From: Thermoflavifilum sp.
GTDB taxonomy: Bacteria > Bacteroidota > Bacteroidia > Chitinophagales > Chitinophagaceae
Direction: 5' to 3'
Assembly: GCA_023511875.1 (NCBI GenBank)
Contig: JAIMAQ010000002.1
Location: forward strand, 1 to 64,000
Length of the DNA: 64,000 nt
Part shown: piece after piece, positions 28,214 through 37,792 of the stretch
Numbering within the stretch: the first letter of the stretch is position 1
Layout of the letters: every line of letters begins with the position of its first letter
Position numbers and translations under genes: made by a program
The notes under the pieces: model-generated
What the model saw: the letters and a program-made list of their open reading frames with translations, nothing else
What the model was told of the DNA's origin: nothing
Databases searched by the model: none

Positions 28214-28784
28214 TGGCCAGGTTTTTTAAAGTGGCATAGCGAAAACAGGTAACTGCATGGTCGTTGATCATGCCTGCAGCCTGCATGAAAGCATAGCATA
28301 TGGTAGAGCCTACGAATTTAAATCCAAGCTGGCGTAGTGCCTGGCTCATCGCGTCAGACTCAGGCGAAGTCGCAGGAGCAGGTGTACCGGGCTGCAAGTC
28401 GTGATGCAAGGTTTGATAATGGGTAAACTGCCAGATAAACCGATCAAAGCTGCCGTATTTGGCTTGCACGTCCAAGAAGCGACGGGCGTTTTCAATGGTA
28501 GCTTCTATTTTCAGTCGATTTCTGATCAAGCGTTTGTCTTGCAAGAGCCATTGGATTTTTGCAGAACCATATCGGGCAATTTTTTGGGGGTCAAACCCAT
28601 CCCATGCTTCTCGAAACGCGGCTCTTTTATACAAAACCGTGCGCCAGCTTAAGCCAGCTTGAAAAGCGTCTAATACCAAGAATTCAAAAAGCTTTTGGTC
28701 ATCATGCAGCGGAACGCCCCATTCCTCATCGTGGTAAGCCTGCATGAGCAAATCGTTGCCTGGCCAAGCACAGCGGTTGATCAT
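28206..28784 (-). CDS. tag: DNA-3-methyladenine glycosylase I
   Basis: Removes 3-methyladenine from alkylated DNA. The 192-aa product begins MINRCAWPGNDLLMQAYHDEEWG, with the zinc ligands Cys5 and His18. The other two ligands are in the C-terminal NDHAVTCFRY. LVLDAFQAGLSWRTVLYKR is the typical substrate-pocket segment. It overlaps the 3' end of the convergent persulfide dioxygenase gene by 8 nt. Confidence 0.94.
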   Translation of the reverse strand: MINRCAWPGNDLLMQAYHDEEWGVPLHDDQKLFEFLVLDAFQAGLSWRTVLYKRAAFREAWDGFDPQKIARYGSAKIQWLLQDKRLIRNRLKIEATIENARRFLDVQAKYGSFDRFIWQFTHYQTLHHDLQPGTPAPATSPESDAMSQALRQLGFKFVGSTICYAFMQAAGMINDHAVTCFRYATLKNLATS

Positions 28785-28808
28785 ATACTCAGTCGTTTAA
28801 CGAGCAAG

Positions 28809-29696
28809 TTACAGTTTTTGGGAAGCATCTGCACCATGCTGAGGCGGCCTATGTTTCCAACGACGATGACTCCACACCCAATTTTCGGGTTGTTGATGGA
28901 TTTGAGCTTCTAAAAACCGACTAAATTCTTGGGTAATTAATCCTTCGGCCGTTTGTTGTGGATGTGTAAATGCTTCTCGGATAGTGGCTCGATAATAGCC
29001 TCGTTTTATCTTTTGGATATCGCCCCAAATGACGATTTCCCCAAAGCGGCGAGCAATCAATTCAGGCCCTTTGTAAAAGGCGGTGGGGCGATTTAAAAAT
29101 GGCATCCAATAGCATCTTCTGGGATTCGATGGGTTTTGATCGGCCACTAAAATGGTGATATGGGGCTGAGATTGCCAAGGGTGCAGGGCTTCTAGCACCC
29201 GATCGGCAGGAATGAGGATAGTACCAAAACGGCGACGAATGTAGTTGAACAATCGGTCTACATGTGGATTGGAAATGGGCATGTACACGACCAAAAAAGG
29301 AACATTGGTGCCCAGTTTGAAATAGAGATTGGCCCATTCCCAATTAAAGCGGTGCCCAAGCTGAATTTGGCAGCTTTTCCCTTCTGCAGCAATTCGATGT
29401 AGCAGGCTGAGATCACACTGGAAACGTTTTTGCAGGCTGGCAGGTGAAATGGTCATCATTTTTAGGGTTTCCATGATCATATCTGCAAGATTGCGATAGT
29501 ATTTTTTTTCAATTTGTTGTAAGGCTTTCTGATCATAATCAGGGAAAGCTTGCTGCAAGTGTTGCCTGACCAGCTTTTTCCGATAACCAATAACAAAATA
29601 CAGGGAAACATACACGACGTCGGAAATCGCATAGAGCACAGGGAATGGAAACAGAGAAATGAGGTAACAGCAGGCAAATAGAAGATAATACCACAT
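28809..29696 (-). CDS. lysophospholipid/lipid A acyltransferase (LpxL/HtrB family)
   Basis: Adds a secondary acyl chain to lipid A at the inner membrane. The 295-aa protein has an N-terminal transmembrane helix (about residues 2-36) and the HX4E catalytic motif HRFNWE (His115, Glu120). PADRVLEAL and LVADQNPSNPRRCYWMPFL correspond to the later family blocks. It lies 11 nt downstream of nadB on the same strand and probably shares its transcript. Which lipid A position it acylates cannot be told. Confidence 0.9.
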   Translation of the reverse strand: MWYYLLFACCYLISLFPFPVLYAISDVVYVSLYFVIGYRKKLVRQHLQQAFPDYDQKALQQIEKKYYRNLADMIMETLKMMTISPASLQKRFQCDLSLLHRIAAEGKSCQIQLGHRFNWEWANLYFKLGTNVPFLVVYMPISNPHVDRLFNYIRRRFGTILIPADRVLEALHPWQSQPHITILVADQNPSNPRRCYWMPFLNRPTAFYKGPELIARRFGEIVIWGDIQKIKRGYYRATIREAFTHPQQTAEGLITQEFSRFLEAQIHQQPENWVWSHRRWKHRPPQHGADASQKL

Positions 29697-29707
29697 GCAA
29701 ACCCGAT

Positions 29708-31303
29708 TTAAAGAATAATATTTTGCACGATTGCACTTTTTTCGGGGTAATCGGTATTGAAATGCAACCCCCTACTCTCTTTGCGAAACATAGCAGATTT
29801 AACGATTAAGTAACCTACTGTGATGAGGTTGCGTAGTTCACACAGTTGGGGCGAGAGTGTAGTAGATTCATAAAGGGTTTCTGTTTCTTCAAAAAGCAAG
29901 TCGAGCCGGCTCATAGCGCGTTGGAGGCGGACGTTGGAACGAACAATACCCACATAGTCGCTCATCACTTGTTGTAATTCTTTGAGGCTTTGGGTGATGA
30001 GAATCATTTCGCTAGGAGCCGTAGTGCCTGCCGCATTCCAGTCGGGCACATCTGGTAAACTAAATGGTTGTTGCACAAGCTGTACAGTATCGAGGTAACA
30101 CCGATGGGCGAAAACGATAGCTTCTAATAACGAATTAGAAGCAAGTCGGTTGGCTCCATGTAAGCCAGTTGAGGCACATTCTCCGCAGGCATATAGCCTA
30201 CGTATAGAAGTGCGCCCCCATTCATCGGTTTTGATACCGCCACAGCTATAATGTGCTGCTGGAGCTACTGGTATCCAGTCTTTTCTCACGTCGATATTGA
30301 GCTGGAGGCATTTTTGATAAATATTGGGAAAATGGCTACGGAAGCGCTCTTCTGGAATGGTTGTACAATCGAGATAAACATTCTCGGTGCCCGTACGTTT
30401 CATTTCACTATCTATAGCTCTGGCTACAATATCGCGGGGTGCCAGCTCTTTGCGGGGATCGTATTTAGCCATAAAGGCTTCGCCATCGTGGTTACGCAAA
30501 ATAGCTCCCTCACCGCGCACTGCCTCTGAGATCAAAAAAGGGGATTCGTTGCCTGGTCGATAAAGTGCTGTAGGATGAAATTGGATAAATTCCATGTTTT
30601 CGATGCGGCCTTTTGCGCGATACACCATCGCAACACCATCGCCAGTGGCAATGGGAGGATTGGTCGTGGTGCGATACACGCGGCCACAGCCGCCAGTGGC
30701 GAGTAAGGTAACAGGGGATAACAGCTTTTCGATTTGCTGGGTATGCAAGTTGAGCACATATACCCCAAAGCAGGTGATATCGGGGGTAGATTTGGTAACC
30801 AAATAACCCAGGTGGTGTTGGGTGATGAGGTCTACAACAAAGCAATGCGAGAGAAGTTGTAGATTAGGTTGTTGATGTACTGCTTGCAGTAAGGCTCTTT
30901 CGATTTCCCAACCCGTACTATCTTTATAATGCAATACCCGATGGCGAGAATGCCCACCTTCGCGGCCACGTTCAAAAGTTCCCTCTGCGTTTCGGTCGAA
31001 GCGAGCGCCCCATTCCATGATTTCTTTCACCCTTTCTGGCCCTTCTTGAATCACTAAGCGCACGATATGTTCGTTGCAAAGTCCATCGCCAGCGATCAGG
31101 GTGTCGGCAATATGGTTTTCGAAGCTATCGTTTTCCAGGTCATTTACCACAGCTACCCCACCCTGGGCATACTTGGTGTTGGTTTCATCTTCTTGGGTTT
31201 TGGTGAGTACCGTTACTTGTTTATCTGGAAAATGTTGGGCAATTTTTAGGGCATAGGTTAATCCAGCAATGCCAGAGCCGATGACTAGAAAATCTGTGTA
31301 CAT
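29708..31303 (-). CDS. nadB: L-aspartate oxidase
   Basis: The flavoenzyme that oxidises aspartate to iminoaspartate, the first step of NAD synthesis. The 531-aa product starts MYTDFLVIGSGIAGLTYALK, which includes the FAD dinucleotide fold. Further blocks are TKTQEDETNTKYAQGGVAVV, HPTALYRPGNESPFLISEAV and the C-terminal GECASTGLHGANRLASNSL. A TTG 18 nt upstream is in frame but less likely. A promoter box lies directly upstream; no nadA or nadC is present in the window. Confidence 0.96.
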   Translation of the reverse strand: MYTDFLVIGSGIAGLTYALKIAQHFPDKQVTVLTKTQEDETNTKYAQGGVAVVNDLENDSFENHIADTLIAGDGLCNEHIVRLVIQEGPERVKEIMEWGARFDRNAEGTFERGREGGHSRHRVLHYKDSTGWEIERALLQAVHQQPNLQLLSHCFVVDLITQHHLGYLVTKSTPDITCFGVYVLNLHTQQIEKLLSPVTLLATGGCGRVYRTTTNPPIATGDGVAMVYRAKGRIENMEFIQFHPTALYRPGNESPFLISEAVRGEGAILRNHDGEAFMAKYDPRKELAPRDIVARAIDSEMKRTGTENVYLDCTTIPEERFRSHFPNIYQKCLQLNIDVRKDWIPVAPAAHYSCGGIKTDEWGRTSIRRLYACGECASTGLHGANRLASNSLLEAIVFAHRCYLDTVQLVQQPFSLPDVPDWNAAGTTAPSEMILITQSLKELQQVMSDYVGIVRSNVRLQRAMSRLDLLFEETETLYESTTLSPQLCELRNLITVGYLIVKSAMFRKESRGLHFNTDYPEKSAIVQNIIL

Positions 31304-31329
31304 GGAAACAGACCAATTCAAATTGCGCC

Positions 31330-31337
31330 CAAAGTTA
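31330..31337 (-). promoter_or_regulatory. -7 promoter box for nadB
   Basis: Minus strand TAACTTTG is an exact match 27 nt before the ATG at 31303, implying a leader of about 20 nt for nadB-lpxL. Confidence 0.5.
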
Positions 31338-31416
31338 CAAGAGAATTATGCTGCATGGGCAGCAAAATGCGTAAAGATTACCATTCCTGCATAAAAATAC
31401 CCGTTTATCCCAAAGG

Positions 31417-31450
31417 TTTTGATGGTTGCAGATGTGGCTTGTTATATTTG
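31417..31450 (+). promoter_or_regulatory. promoter of the tolC-adaptor operon
   Basis: TTTTG at 31417-31421 and TATATTTG at 31443-31450 are consensus elements with a 21-nt spacer. The box ends 6 nt before the ATG at 31457, so the transcript would begin at or just before the start codon. Confidence 0.65.
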
Positions 31451-31456
31451 CTACAT

Positions 31457-32929
31457 ATGTTTCGTTCAATGCGTTTTATGCCAAATCTCATTCGTAGATG
31501 CACATTTATCATAGGGCTGTGGATGTTGGGCACAGCAGGATATGCACAGCAGCTTTGGTCTTTGCAGCAGTGTGTAGATTATGCATTGACGCACAACATT
31601 CAGATTCAGCAAGCCGAGATCCAAAAACGTCTCAACCAGCTTATTCTTCACCAAAGCCAGCTGTCGCGCTTGCCCAACTTGAGCGCTGGGATCAACAATG
31701 GTTTCAACTTCGGTCGGTCTATAGATCCTACGACCAACCAGTTTATCAACAAGCAGCTGTATTATTTAGGTGGAAGTGTAAACATGAGTGTGAATTTGTT
31801 TAGTGGCTTGCAGAAAACCCATACCATACAAGCCAATAAGTTTACCCTTGCTGCAAGCGAACAGCTTGAGAGAAAAATGCAAAACGATGTAGCCTTAAAT
31901 GTAGCCACAGCTTATTTACAGATTTTGTTGAACACCGAACAGCTGCGTGCCACGCGGCAACAACTTGCATTATCACAAGCCCAGTTAGAAAACACCCGCA
32001 AGCAGGTGATGGCTGGCGCGCTTCCTGAAAGCAATTTGGCCGATATGCAGAGCCAGGTAGCATCGGATAGTGCTTCGCTGATTACAGCTGAAAACAACCT
32101 GCTTCTTTCAGAATTGCAAATGAAAGCCATTCTGAACATGCCAGCCGAAACGCCTTTTGCTGTGGATACCCAATTGAATGTGGATGCAATTCCTCTGATT
32201 AATTTAGATGAAGTTACCCCTCAGCAAATTTATGCAGAGGCTATAGGTATTCAGCCGCAGATTTTGGCCGACTCATTAACCACGCTGGCCAGTAAAAAGC
32301 AGCTCGCTGCAGCGCGAGGCGCCCTTTATCCTACCGTATATCTTTCTGGAAGCCTGGGTAGCAATTATGCCAGCACCTTTACCCAATATCATATCGACAC
32401 CATATTGGTTCCTCCTTTTCAGATTGGTACGGTGAACATCAATGGGCAAGATTACAAGGTCAATTCTTTACCTACGACACAATCTGTATATCAGCCTTAT
32501 AAAAGTCCATTAGGCAGCCAGCTCAGGAACAATTTTAATCAGTCAATAGGCATTGGGGTGAATATTCCCATTTTCAATGGGTACACAGCCCGTACCAATG
32601 TGAAGCGTGCAGAGTTAGAATTATTCAATCAACAACTCACTACCGAGCAAGATAAAATTACCTTACGGCAAAATATCTTTCAGGCTTATGCCGATGCGCG
32701 AGGTGCCCGAGAACAATACCGTGCAAGCATACGAGCATTTGATGCTGCTCGCTTGGCTTTTGACTATGCTGCTAAGCGATATGAGCTAGGCCTGATTAAC
32801 TCGGTAGATTACCTCACCAGTCAAAATAATTTATTTAAAGCTAGGGTCAACATGATTACGGCAAAATACAATTACGTATTTAAGCTAAAAGTGTTGGAAT
32901 TTTATCAAACCCTGCGGGTACAATTTTAA
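31457..32929 (+). CDS. TolC-family outer-membrane efflux channel
   Basis: The outer-membrane channel of a tripartite efflux or secretion system. From the ATG at 31457 it is 490 aa; ATGs at 31469 and 31478 give shorter signal peptides (RRCTFIIGLWMLGTAGYAQQ). The TolC repeats are recognisable: SLQQCVDYALTHNIQIQQAE opens the first half. The second half shows GIGVNIPIFNGYTARTNVKR and ends with AAKRYELGLINSVDYLTSQN. Long coiled-coil segments lie between. The frame runs 34 codons further upstream through the promoter, which I reject. The adaptor gene starts 33 nt after it. Confidence 0.93.
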   Translation: MFRSMRFMPNLIRRCTFIIGLWMLGTAGYAQQLWSLQQCVDYALTHNIQIQQAEIQKRLNQLILHQSQLSRLPNLSAGINNGFNFGRSIDPTTNQFINKQLYYLGGSVNMSVNLFSGLQKTHTIQANKFTLAASEQLERKMQNDVALNVATAYLQILLNTEQLRATRQQLALSQAQLENTRKQVMAGALPESNLADMQSQVASDSASLITAENNLLLSELQMKAILNMPAETPFAVDTQLNVDAIPLINLDEVTPQQIYAEAIGIQPQILADSLTTLASKKQLAAARGALYPTVYLSGSLGSNYASTFTQYHIDTILVPPFQIGTVNINGQDYKVNSLPTTQSVYQPYKSPLGSQLRNNFNQSIGIGVNIPIFNGYTARTNVKRAELELFNQQLTTEQDKITLRQNIFQAYADARGAREQYRASIRAFDAARLAFDYAAKRYELGLINSVDYLTSQNNLFKARVNMITAKYNYVFKLKVLEFYQTLRVQF

Positions 32930-32962
32930 TTGCATTTTCATGTTAAACGCATAAATGGGTCT

Positions 32963-34318
32963 ATGAAAAAAAGAACCTTATACACGATTGCCGGAATACT
33001 ACTCGTCATAGTAATTGTACTATTGGTACTCAAATCAAAAGGAGTTATTGGGGGCAATGATGCAGTGAGGGTAGCCGTTGACACAGCCAATTATCGCACC
33101 ATTACGCAAATAGTCACGGCTAGTGGAAAAATTTACCCAGAAACAGAAGTTCGAGTAAGCTCTGATGTATCTGGTGAAATAGTGGATCTTCCCGTGCAAG
33201 AGGGGGACTCCGTACGTAAGGGTCAGGTAGTGGCTCGCGTGTATGCCGATATTTACAGCTCTATCGTGCAACAACAGCAAGCCATTCTCAAGCAAGCCGA
33301 AGCCCAGTATGCCAACGCCCAAGCAGCTTTGGGAGCATATAAGGCCCGCTTAGATCAAGCAAAATATACTTATGATCGGGATAAGCAGTTGCTTCAACAA
33401 AAAGTAATTGCCCAGAGCGAATTCGAACAAGCAGAAAGCGCCTATTACTCTGCGTTGGCCGATTATGAGGCTGCGCAACAACAAGTAAAAAGTGCTCAAT
33501 TTGCCGTACAGTCGGCCAAAGCCAATTTATCACAAGCTCAAGACAACCTGCGACGTACCACTATCGTAGCGCCAATGGATGGCATTGTTTCCGTGCTCGA
33601 TGTGAAAAAAGGTGAGCGGGTGGTAGGAACCGCACAAATGGCGGGAACGGAAATCATGCGAATAGCCGATATGAATGTGATGGAAGTAAGGGTAGATGTG
33701 GGAGAAAATGATATTCCCAAAGTGCAACTGGGCGATACGGCTATCATTGAAGTAGATGCTTACAACAACCGCAAGTTTATAGGTATTGTAACCCAAGTAG
33801 CGCCTTCTAGCCAAGCCGTTGCTCAGCAAACCTCTACGGCGGCTGCGCTTTCTTCTTCCGCCGATCAGGTGGCCAACTATACCGTACATATTCGCATCTT
33901 GCGCAGTAGTTATGCCGACTTGTTTGATCCTAAACGTCCGCGCTTTTTCCCCTTGCGCCCCGGCATGAGCGCTAGTGTGAATATACAAACTGAAACGCAT
34001 CATCATGTGTTGGCCGTGCCGATCAATGCAGTAGCCTTGCGCAACTTACCGAATAAAAATCATGCTGCTAGAACCGCTAATATGAATACTGCTCAGCAAG
34101 AAGTGGTATTTAAGCTCGTTGGGAAAGATTTAGTGCGCATGGTACCCGTTAAAACGGGCATACAAGATGATAACTATATTGAGATTGATTCTGGATTGCA
34201 AGTAGGGGATATTGTGGTCACAGCTCCTTACAATGCTGTTTCTAAAACCCTGAAAGATAGTACCCAAGTTAAAGTTGTGCCACAGCAACAGTTGTTTGAA
34301 GCCTCAACTTCTCAATAA
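32963..34318 (+). CDS. periplasmic adaptor of an efflux pump (HlyD/MacA-like)
   Basis: A 451-aa membrane fusion protein. An N-terminal transmembrane anchor (about residues 5-24) precedes a split biotinyl-lipoyl-like domain (VSSDVSGEIVDLPVQEGDSV and later VAPMDGIVSVLDVKKGERV). A long alpha-helical hairpin with heptad-like repeats (about 100-200) and a beta-barrel domain (VDVGENDIPKVQLGDTAIIEV) follow. It resembles the adaptors of MacB-type ABC exporters. No inner-membrane permease follows. After its stop come 191 nt without a gene and then a minus-strand gene. Confidence 0.92.
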   Translation: MKKRTLYTIAGILLVIVIVLLVLKSKGVIGGNDAVRVAVDTANYRTITQIVTASGKIYPETEVRVSSDVSGEIVDLPVQEGDSVRKGQVVARVYADIYSSIVQQQQAILKQAEAQYANAQAALGAYKARLDQAKYTYDRDKQLLQQKVIAQSEFEQAESAYYSALADYEAAQQQVKSAQFAVQSAKANLSQAQDNLRRTTIVAPMDGIVSVLDVKKGERVVGTAQMAGTEIMRIADMNVMEVRVDVGENDIPKVQLGDTAIIEVDAYNNRKFIGIVTQVAPSSQAVAQQTSTAAALSSSADQVANYTVHIRILRSSYADLFDPKRPRFFPLRPGMSASVNIQTETHHHVLAVPINAVALRNLPNKNHAARTANMNTAQQEVVFKLVGKDLVRMVPVKTGIQDDNYIEIDSGLQVGDIVVTAPYNAVSKTLKDSTQVKVVPQQQLFEASTSQ

Positions 34319-34509
34319 TTTGGTGGTATAGAATGGGGATGATTCTTCTTAGGTATAAAATGCCCTATTAGTATTTACGGCTTCAATATGCTTCTGAAAA
34401 ATCTACCCAGATATAAGCCTTTGCGTTTTTTGCACACCTAAACCGTGGGATAATAGAGGTATAACTTTTTACATCTACAAAGTTTTTTCACTATTGGCGA
34501 GATAGTGAA

Positions 34510-35481
34510 TTATTGAAGAAGTTCATATTGCAAATCGTGTACATAGCGAATAGGCACTTCAATATCTTGTTTCATCTTTTTATTGTATGCAGCCCGATAA
34601 ATGTATTTGCCATTGATTTCAGTGTGTTGCACACTGCGTGTAGGCCAGCCATTATCTGCTGCAATCAGATATGAAGCCTGAATATTGCCTTGCACATCTA
34701 CGTTGCCTTTTATTCCGCCACCTAGATCCATGATTGCCGATCGATTACTGATCATTTTTCCTTGAGCAGACACCTTGATGCCGTACTTATCTCCATAATC
34801 GAGCTTCCAAGCCGTTGTGAGGCTACCCCCCAGCCTGCCCAAAATTTCTACTATATCAGTCCATCCATCACCTATTTGAATAGCATGATCAGCGTAGCGA
34901 GGGAAAAGGCTAATAAACTGGTTGTAAAAAGCGTTTGCATCGAATTGCTCAGTAACAAATTGCACAATTGCTTGTCGATCGGCCTTCGATGTGCGACTGG
35001 GTATGGCTTGCAAAGCCCTTTGAATAAGACTATCTACGCCTTGAATATCTTGAATGGTACCATTGTTTTTTAGGGTAAAATAAAATGGATGATCAATGAG
35101 TGCACGAAAAACCAGGTTAAGAGCATCTTGTGCATTTCCTTCGGTGTTGATGGTATTGCTTACGTCTTGCGAGGAGGCAGTAAGAAATATCTTTTTATAT
35201 CGAGCTTCGATGCGAGCGGCCGAAATAGTAGGTAAAAGCTGCACTACTCGTAACGACAATGTGTAATTGCCTTGCGTAGATGTACGCTGGTGGTTATCTT
35301 GAATGGTCAGATAGGTTTCTGAACGATCTTGTACGCGTAGCTCAAAGCTTCTGCCAGATGTAAACTCATATCGCAATTGCACTCCCTGTGCGAGGGAGAC
35401 GAGAGGCAATAAGCTGCCAAACAACATGGCTCGAAAAAGCATGCTTGTGTTTTTATGTATATCTGCGAAGATCATACCCAT
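34510..35481 (-). CDS. DUF6263-like secreted protein
   Basis: A 323-aa exported protein I associate with DUF6263 (VQLRYEFTSGRSFELRVQDRS and a long beta-rich body). The function is unknown. A signal peptide is visible at MLFRAMLFGSLLPLVSLAQG. The ATG at 35481 overlaps the stop of the upstream gene by 10 nt, which suggests translational coupling. The ATG at 35442 would give a more compact signal peptide. The start is therefore uncertain; periplasmic or outer-membrane location is expected. Confidence 0.75.
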   Translation of the reverse strand: MGMIFADIHKNTSMLFRAMLFGSLLPLVSLAQGVQLRYEFTSGRSFELRVQDRSETYLTIQDNHQRTSTQGNYTLSLRVVQLLPTISAARIEARYKKIFLTASSQDVSNTINTEGNAQDALNLVFRALIDHPFYFTLKNNGTIQDIQGVDSLIQRALQAIPSRTSKADRQAIVQFVTEQFDANAFYNQFISLFPRYADHAIQIGDGWTDIVEILGRLGGSLTTAWKLDYGDKYGIKVSAQGKMISNRSAIMDLGGGIKGNVDVQGNIQASYLIAADNGWPTRSVQHTEINGKYIYRAAYNKKMKQDIEVPIRYVHDLQYELLQ

Positions 35482-36251
35482 TTTTCAATCACCCCCAAAC
35501 CAAACAAAGCAAAATCGTATTTCACAGGGTCGTGAGGATCGAAAATACGCAATTTCTGAGTGAGCTCCAGGGCCGATTTCCAGGTTGCCGTTTGGGTATG
35601 AATTAAGCCCAGTCTACGCGCCACACGCGCTACGTGCACGTCCATGGGGCATATCAGTTGATGGGGCTTGATTTGCTGCCAGCAGCCAAAATCAATACCC
35701 TTTGGATCACGCCTTACCATCCAGCGTAAAAACATGTTCAGGCGTTTACACGATGAGCCGCGAAAAGGCGCGGGAATATGTTTACGGGTGCGATCGGGAT
35801 GTTCACCAGCAAATACTGTATGGTAAAATCCATTCAATGCGGCTTCCACGGTTGGAGCATGAGGTGATAAATGAGCCGCAAATGCTGATTCTAGTGAATG
35901 GAAATGTTGATAATAATCTTGTAAGAAATTGATGAAAAACAATAGATCAGTGGCTTGAAAGGTGCGATGGGCAAAAGAAATGAATCTTTTTAGATCATGA
36001 GGTTGATGGTGTACAATGAAATCATATGGAGCATTGTCCATCAAATCTAGCAGATGGGTGGCACTGCGAATGATGCTGATGCGGCTGCCCCAGGCAAATA
36101 AGGCGGTAAAAAATCCAGCAATTTCAATGTCTGGCAAACGGGTAAATCTATGTGGCACAACAATGGGATCCTGATCAATAAACTCAGGTTGGTAATAAAA
36201 TTTGAGTTTATCATCGAGAAATTTTTTAACCAAGCTCAACTGTTTGTCCAT
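35472..36251 (-). CDS. TIGR02757 (DUF2400) family protein
   Basis: A 259-aa protein that I recognise from RGSSCKRLNMFLRWMVRRD and QLICPMDVHVARVARRLGL, the hallmark blocks of the TIGR02757 family. The helical organisation is distantly like helix-hairpin-helix DNA glycosylases, but no catalytic function is established. No signal peptide. Its 3' end overlaps the DUF6263-like gene by 10 nt and it follows the DUF5723-like gene by 20 nt, so the three probably form a minus-strand operon. Confidence 0.85.
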   Translation of the reverse strand: MDKQLSLVKKFLDDKLKFYYQPEFIDQDPIVVPHRFTRLPDIEIAGFFTALFAWGSRISIIRSATHLLDLMDNAPYDFIVHHQPHDLKRFISFAHRTFQATDLLFFINFLQDYYQHFHSLESAFAAHLSPHAPTVEAALNGFYHTVFAGEHPDRTRKHIPAPFRGSSCKRLNMFLRWMVRRDPKGIDFGCWQQIKPHQLICPMDVHVARVARRLGLIHTQTATWKSALELTQKLRIFDPHDPVKYDFALFGLGVIEKWV

Positions 36252-36271
36252 CGTGGGTACACATTAACCTA

Positions 36272-37699
36272 TTAAAATTTAAATCTTGGACAATTAAGCC
36301 GCTTATCTTGCTTGCGGGGAGTGAGTTGACTCGGCCGAATGGTAATAGCGATATATCCACCACTTTGTGTGGCTTGCTGCGAAGAAAACAATCCTGGCAA
36401 ATGGTGCACCCCAACCAGCAAGGGCCCCGCACGCAGGGCTAGCCCAATCCACAATTTTTGCGTAATGGTGTATTGCAAGGGCATATATACGCCCCAGTGG
36501 CGCGTTTCCCAGCGGGGGGTGAACAGCAGTAATTCATTGCTCCGGATTCCCCTGGTAGTGCTATTGGAAAAGATCGGTAAGGGAATGGTTAGTGAAGCAT
36601 GTAGAAAAACATGTTTCCCCATAGGATGATCTACATCCACAATCATGCGGGTAGGGTTACTGATCGAAAACCATCCATTCAGCGGGCGCATGTTGCTCAC
36701 CACAGTTTGCAGGCTATCATTGAATTGGGATAAGGAGTTCACTCCATTAAATTTTTGTTGGAGCACTGAATCGGTAATATTGTTCAGTATTTGGCCAACG
36801 GTTCGGCTTTGTGCCCCATAACGAAAACGGTTTCCTCCAATATCCACGATACTGATTCCAATTTTCCACCAATAATCGTAATAGGGATCGGGTGCGTCAT
36901 ATTTAATGGGTTCTTGCTTTTTGAGCAAATATTCTACGCCTACATCAACGGCAATGCTGCCTTGAGAGTGGTTCAGAAAATCGTAAGTATTGCTGGCTAC
37001 TTGCTGATCATAGTTTGATGAATAGCCATACGATGCTTGAAATTGTGGGAACAGATAAGTATTTCCTTGCGGGAGAGTACGCTGCCTCACTTGCAATTCT
37101 TCTATTCGGGCATAGGCACCACTAATGCCTCGCATGATATGCAGGGTAAAGCCACCATTGAGTCGTTCTACAGTATTATCTATCCAGGTTTGGGCGTAGG
37201 TAGCATGTAAGTCTATCCACCCTGAAGAGCTGAATCGTCCATTGTAATTACGATCTTGTTGGATGTTTAAAAAACTGTTTAGGGTAGAAACGGTATCTAC
37301 CACGTTTAACGGACTGGTATGTGCCCAGCCATAAACATGTGCGCTAAGACCGAATCCAATAGCTCGTTTGCGGTCAAGGGCAATACGAGCATTCAATACA
37401 TTTAAATCGGCTTGGGCCAAGGCATAACGACTAAAATGTCCTTCAGTAAAGCGATAATGAATAGTGTCGGGCCAGTGGAGCAAAGTGCCATCATTTAAGG
37501 TGATGGCATTGGTGCTTTGAGCTTGTTGGTAAGCCAGCAGGGTAAGATCCCAAAGGAAGGGTGTATTCACGATGCTAGCTGGGTTAGTAAGCATATTCAG
37601 GCTACCTCCATAAGGTGAACCCCAAATGCCATACAGGTGCTGAGCAGGCAATGCCTGATAGCAGATGAGCCCAATGCACAAGAGTAAATACCTTTTCAT
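36272..37699 (-). CDS. DUF5723-like outer-membrane barrel protein
   Basis: A 475-aa protein with a signal peptide (MKRYLLLCIGLICYQALPAQ). The body is beta-rich and aromatic, with alternating patterns typical of an outer-membrane barrel. NMLTNPASIVNTPFLWDLTL near the N-terminus and a GYIAITIRPSQL strand close to the C-terminus fit the DUF5723 group of this phylum. The function is unknown. The upstream in-frame extension to 37744 is not a plausible signal sequence. It leads the TIGR02757 and DUF6263-like genes. Confidence 0.8.
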   Translation of the reverse strand: MKRYLLLCIGLICYQALPAQHLYGIWGSPYGGSLNMLTNPASIVNTPFLWDLTLLAYQQAQSTNAITLNDGTLLHWPDTIHYRFTEGHFSRYALAQADLNVLNARIALDRKRAIGFGLSAHVYGWAHTSPLNVVDTVSTLNSFLNIQQDRNYNGRFSSSGWIDLHATYAQTWIDNTVERLNGGFTLHIMRGISGAYARIEELQVRQRTLPQGNTYLFPQFQASYGYSSNYDQQVASNTYDFLNHSQGSIAVDVGVEYLLKKQEPIKYDAPDPYYDYWWKIGISIVDIGGNRFRYGAQSRTVGQILNNITDSVLQQKFNGVNSLSQFNDSLQTVVSNMRPLNGWFSISNPTRMIVDVDHPMGKHVFLHASLTIPLPIFSNSTTRGIRSNELLLFTPRWETRHWGVYMPLQYTITQKLWIGLALRAGPLLVGVHHLPGLFSSQQATQSGGYIAITIRPSQLTPRKQDKRLNCPRFKF

Positions 37700-37792
37700 A
37701 TCATAGGATCTGAGGCTTAGTGCTCTGTAAAACGAAAAACCCATTCCGCATCGTATGGAATGGGTTGAAAATCTGTTTGTTTTAGAGAAATC

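Noticed and set aside
31355-31456. 34-codon extension of the TolC-type protein
   Set aside because: It runs through the promoter and would put a Cys-rich stretch before a normal signal peptide.
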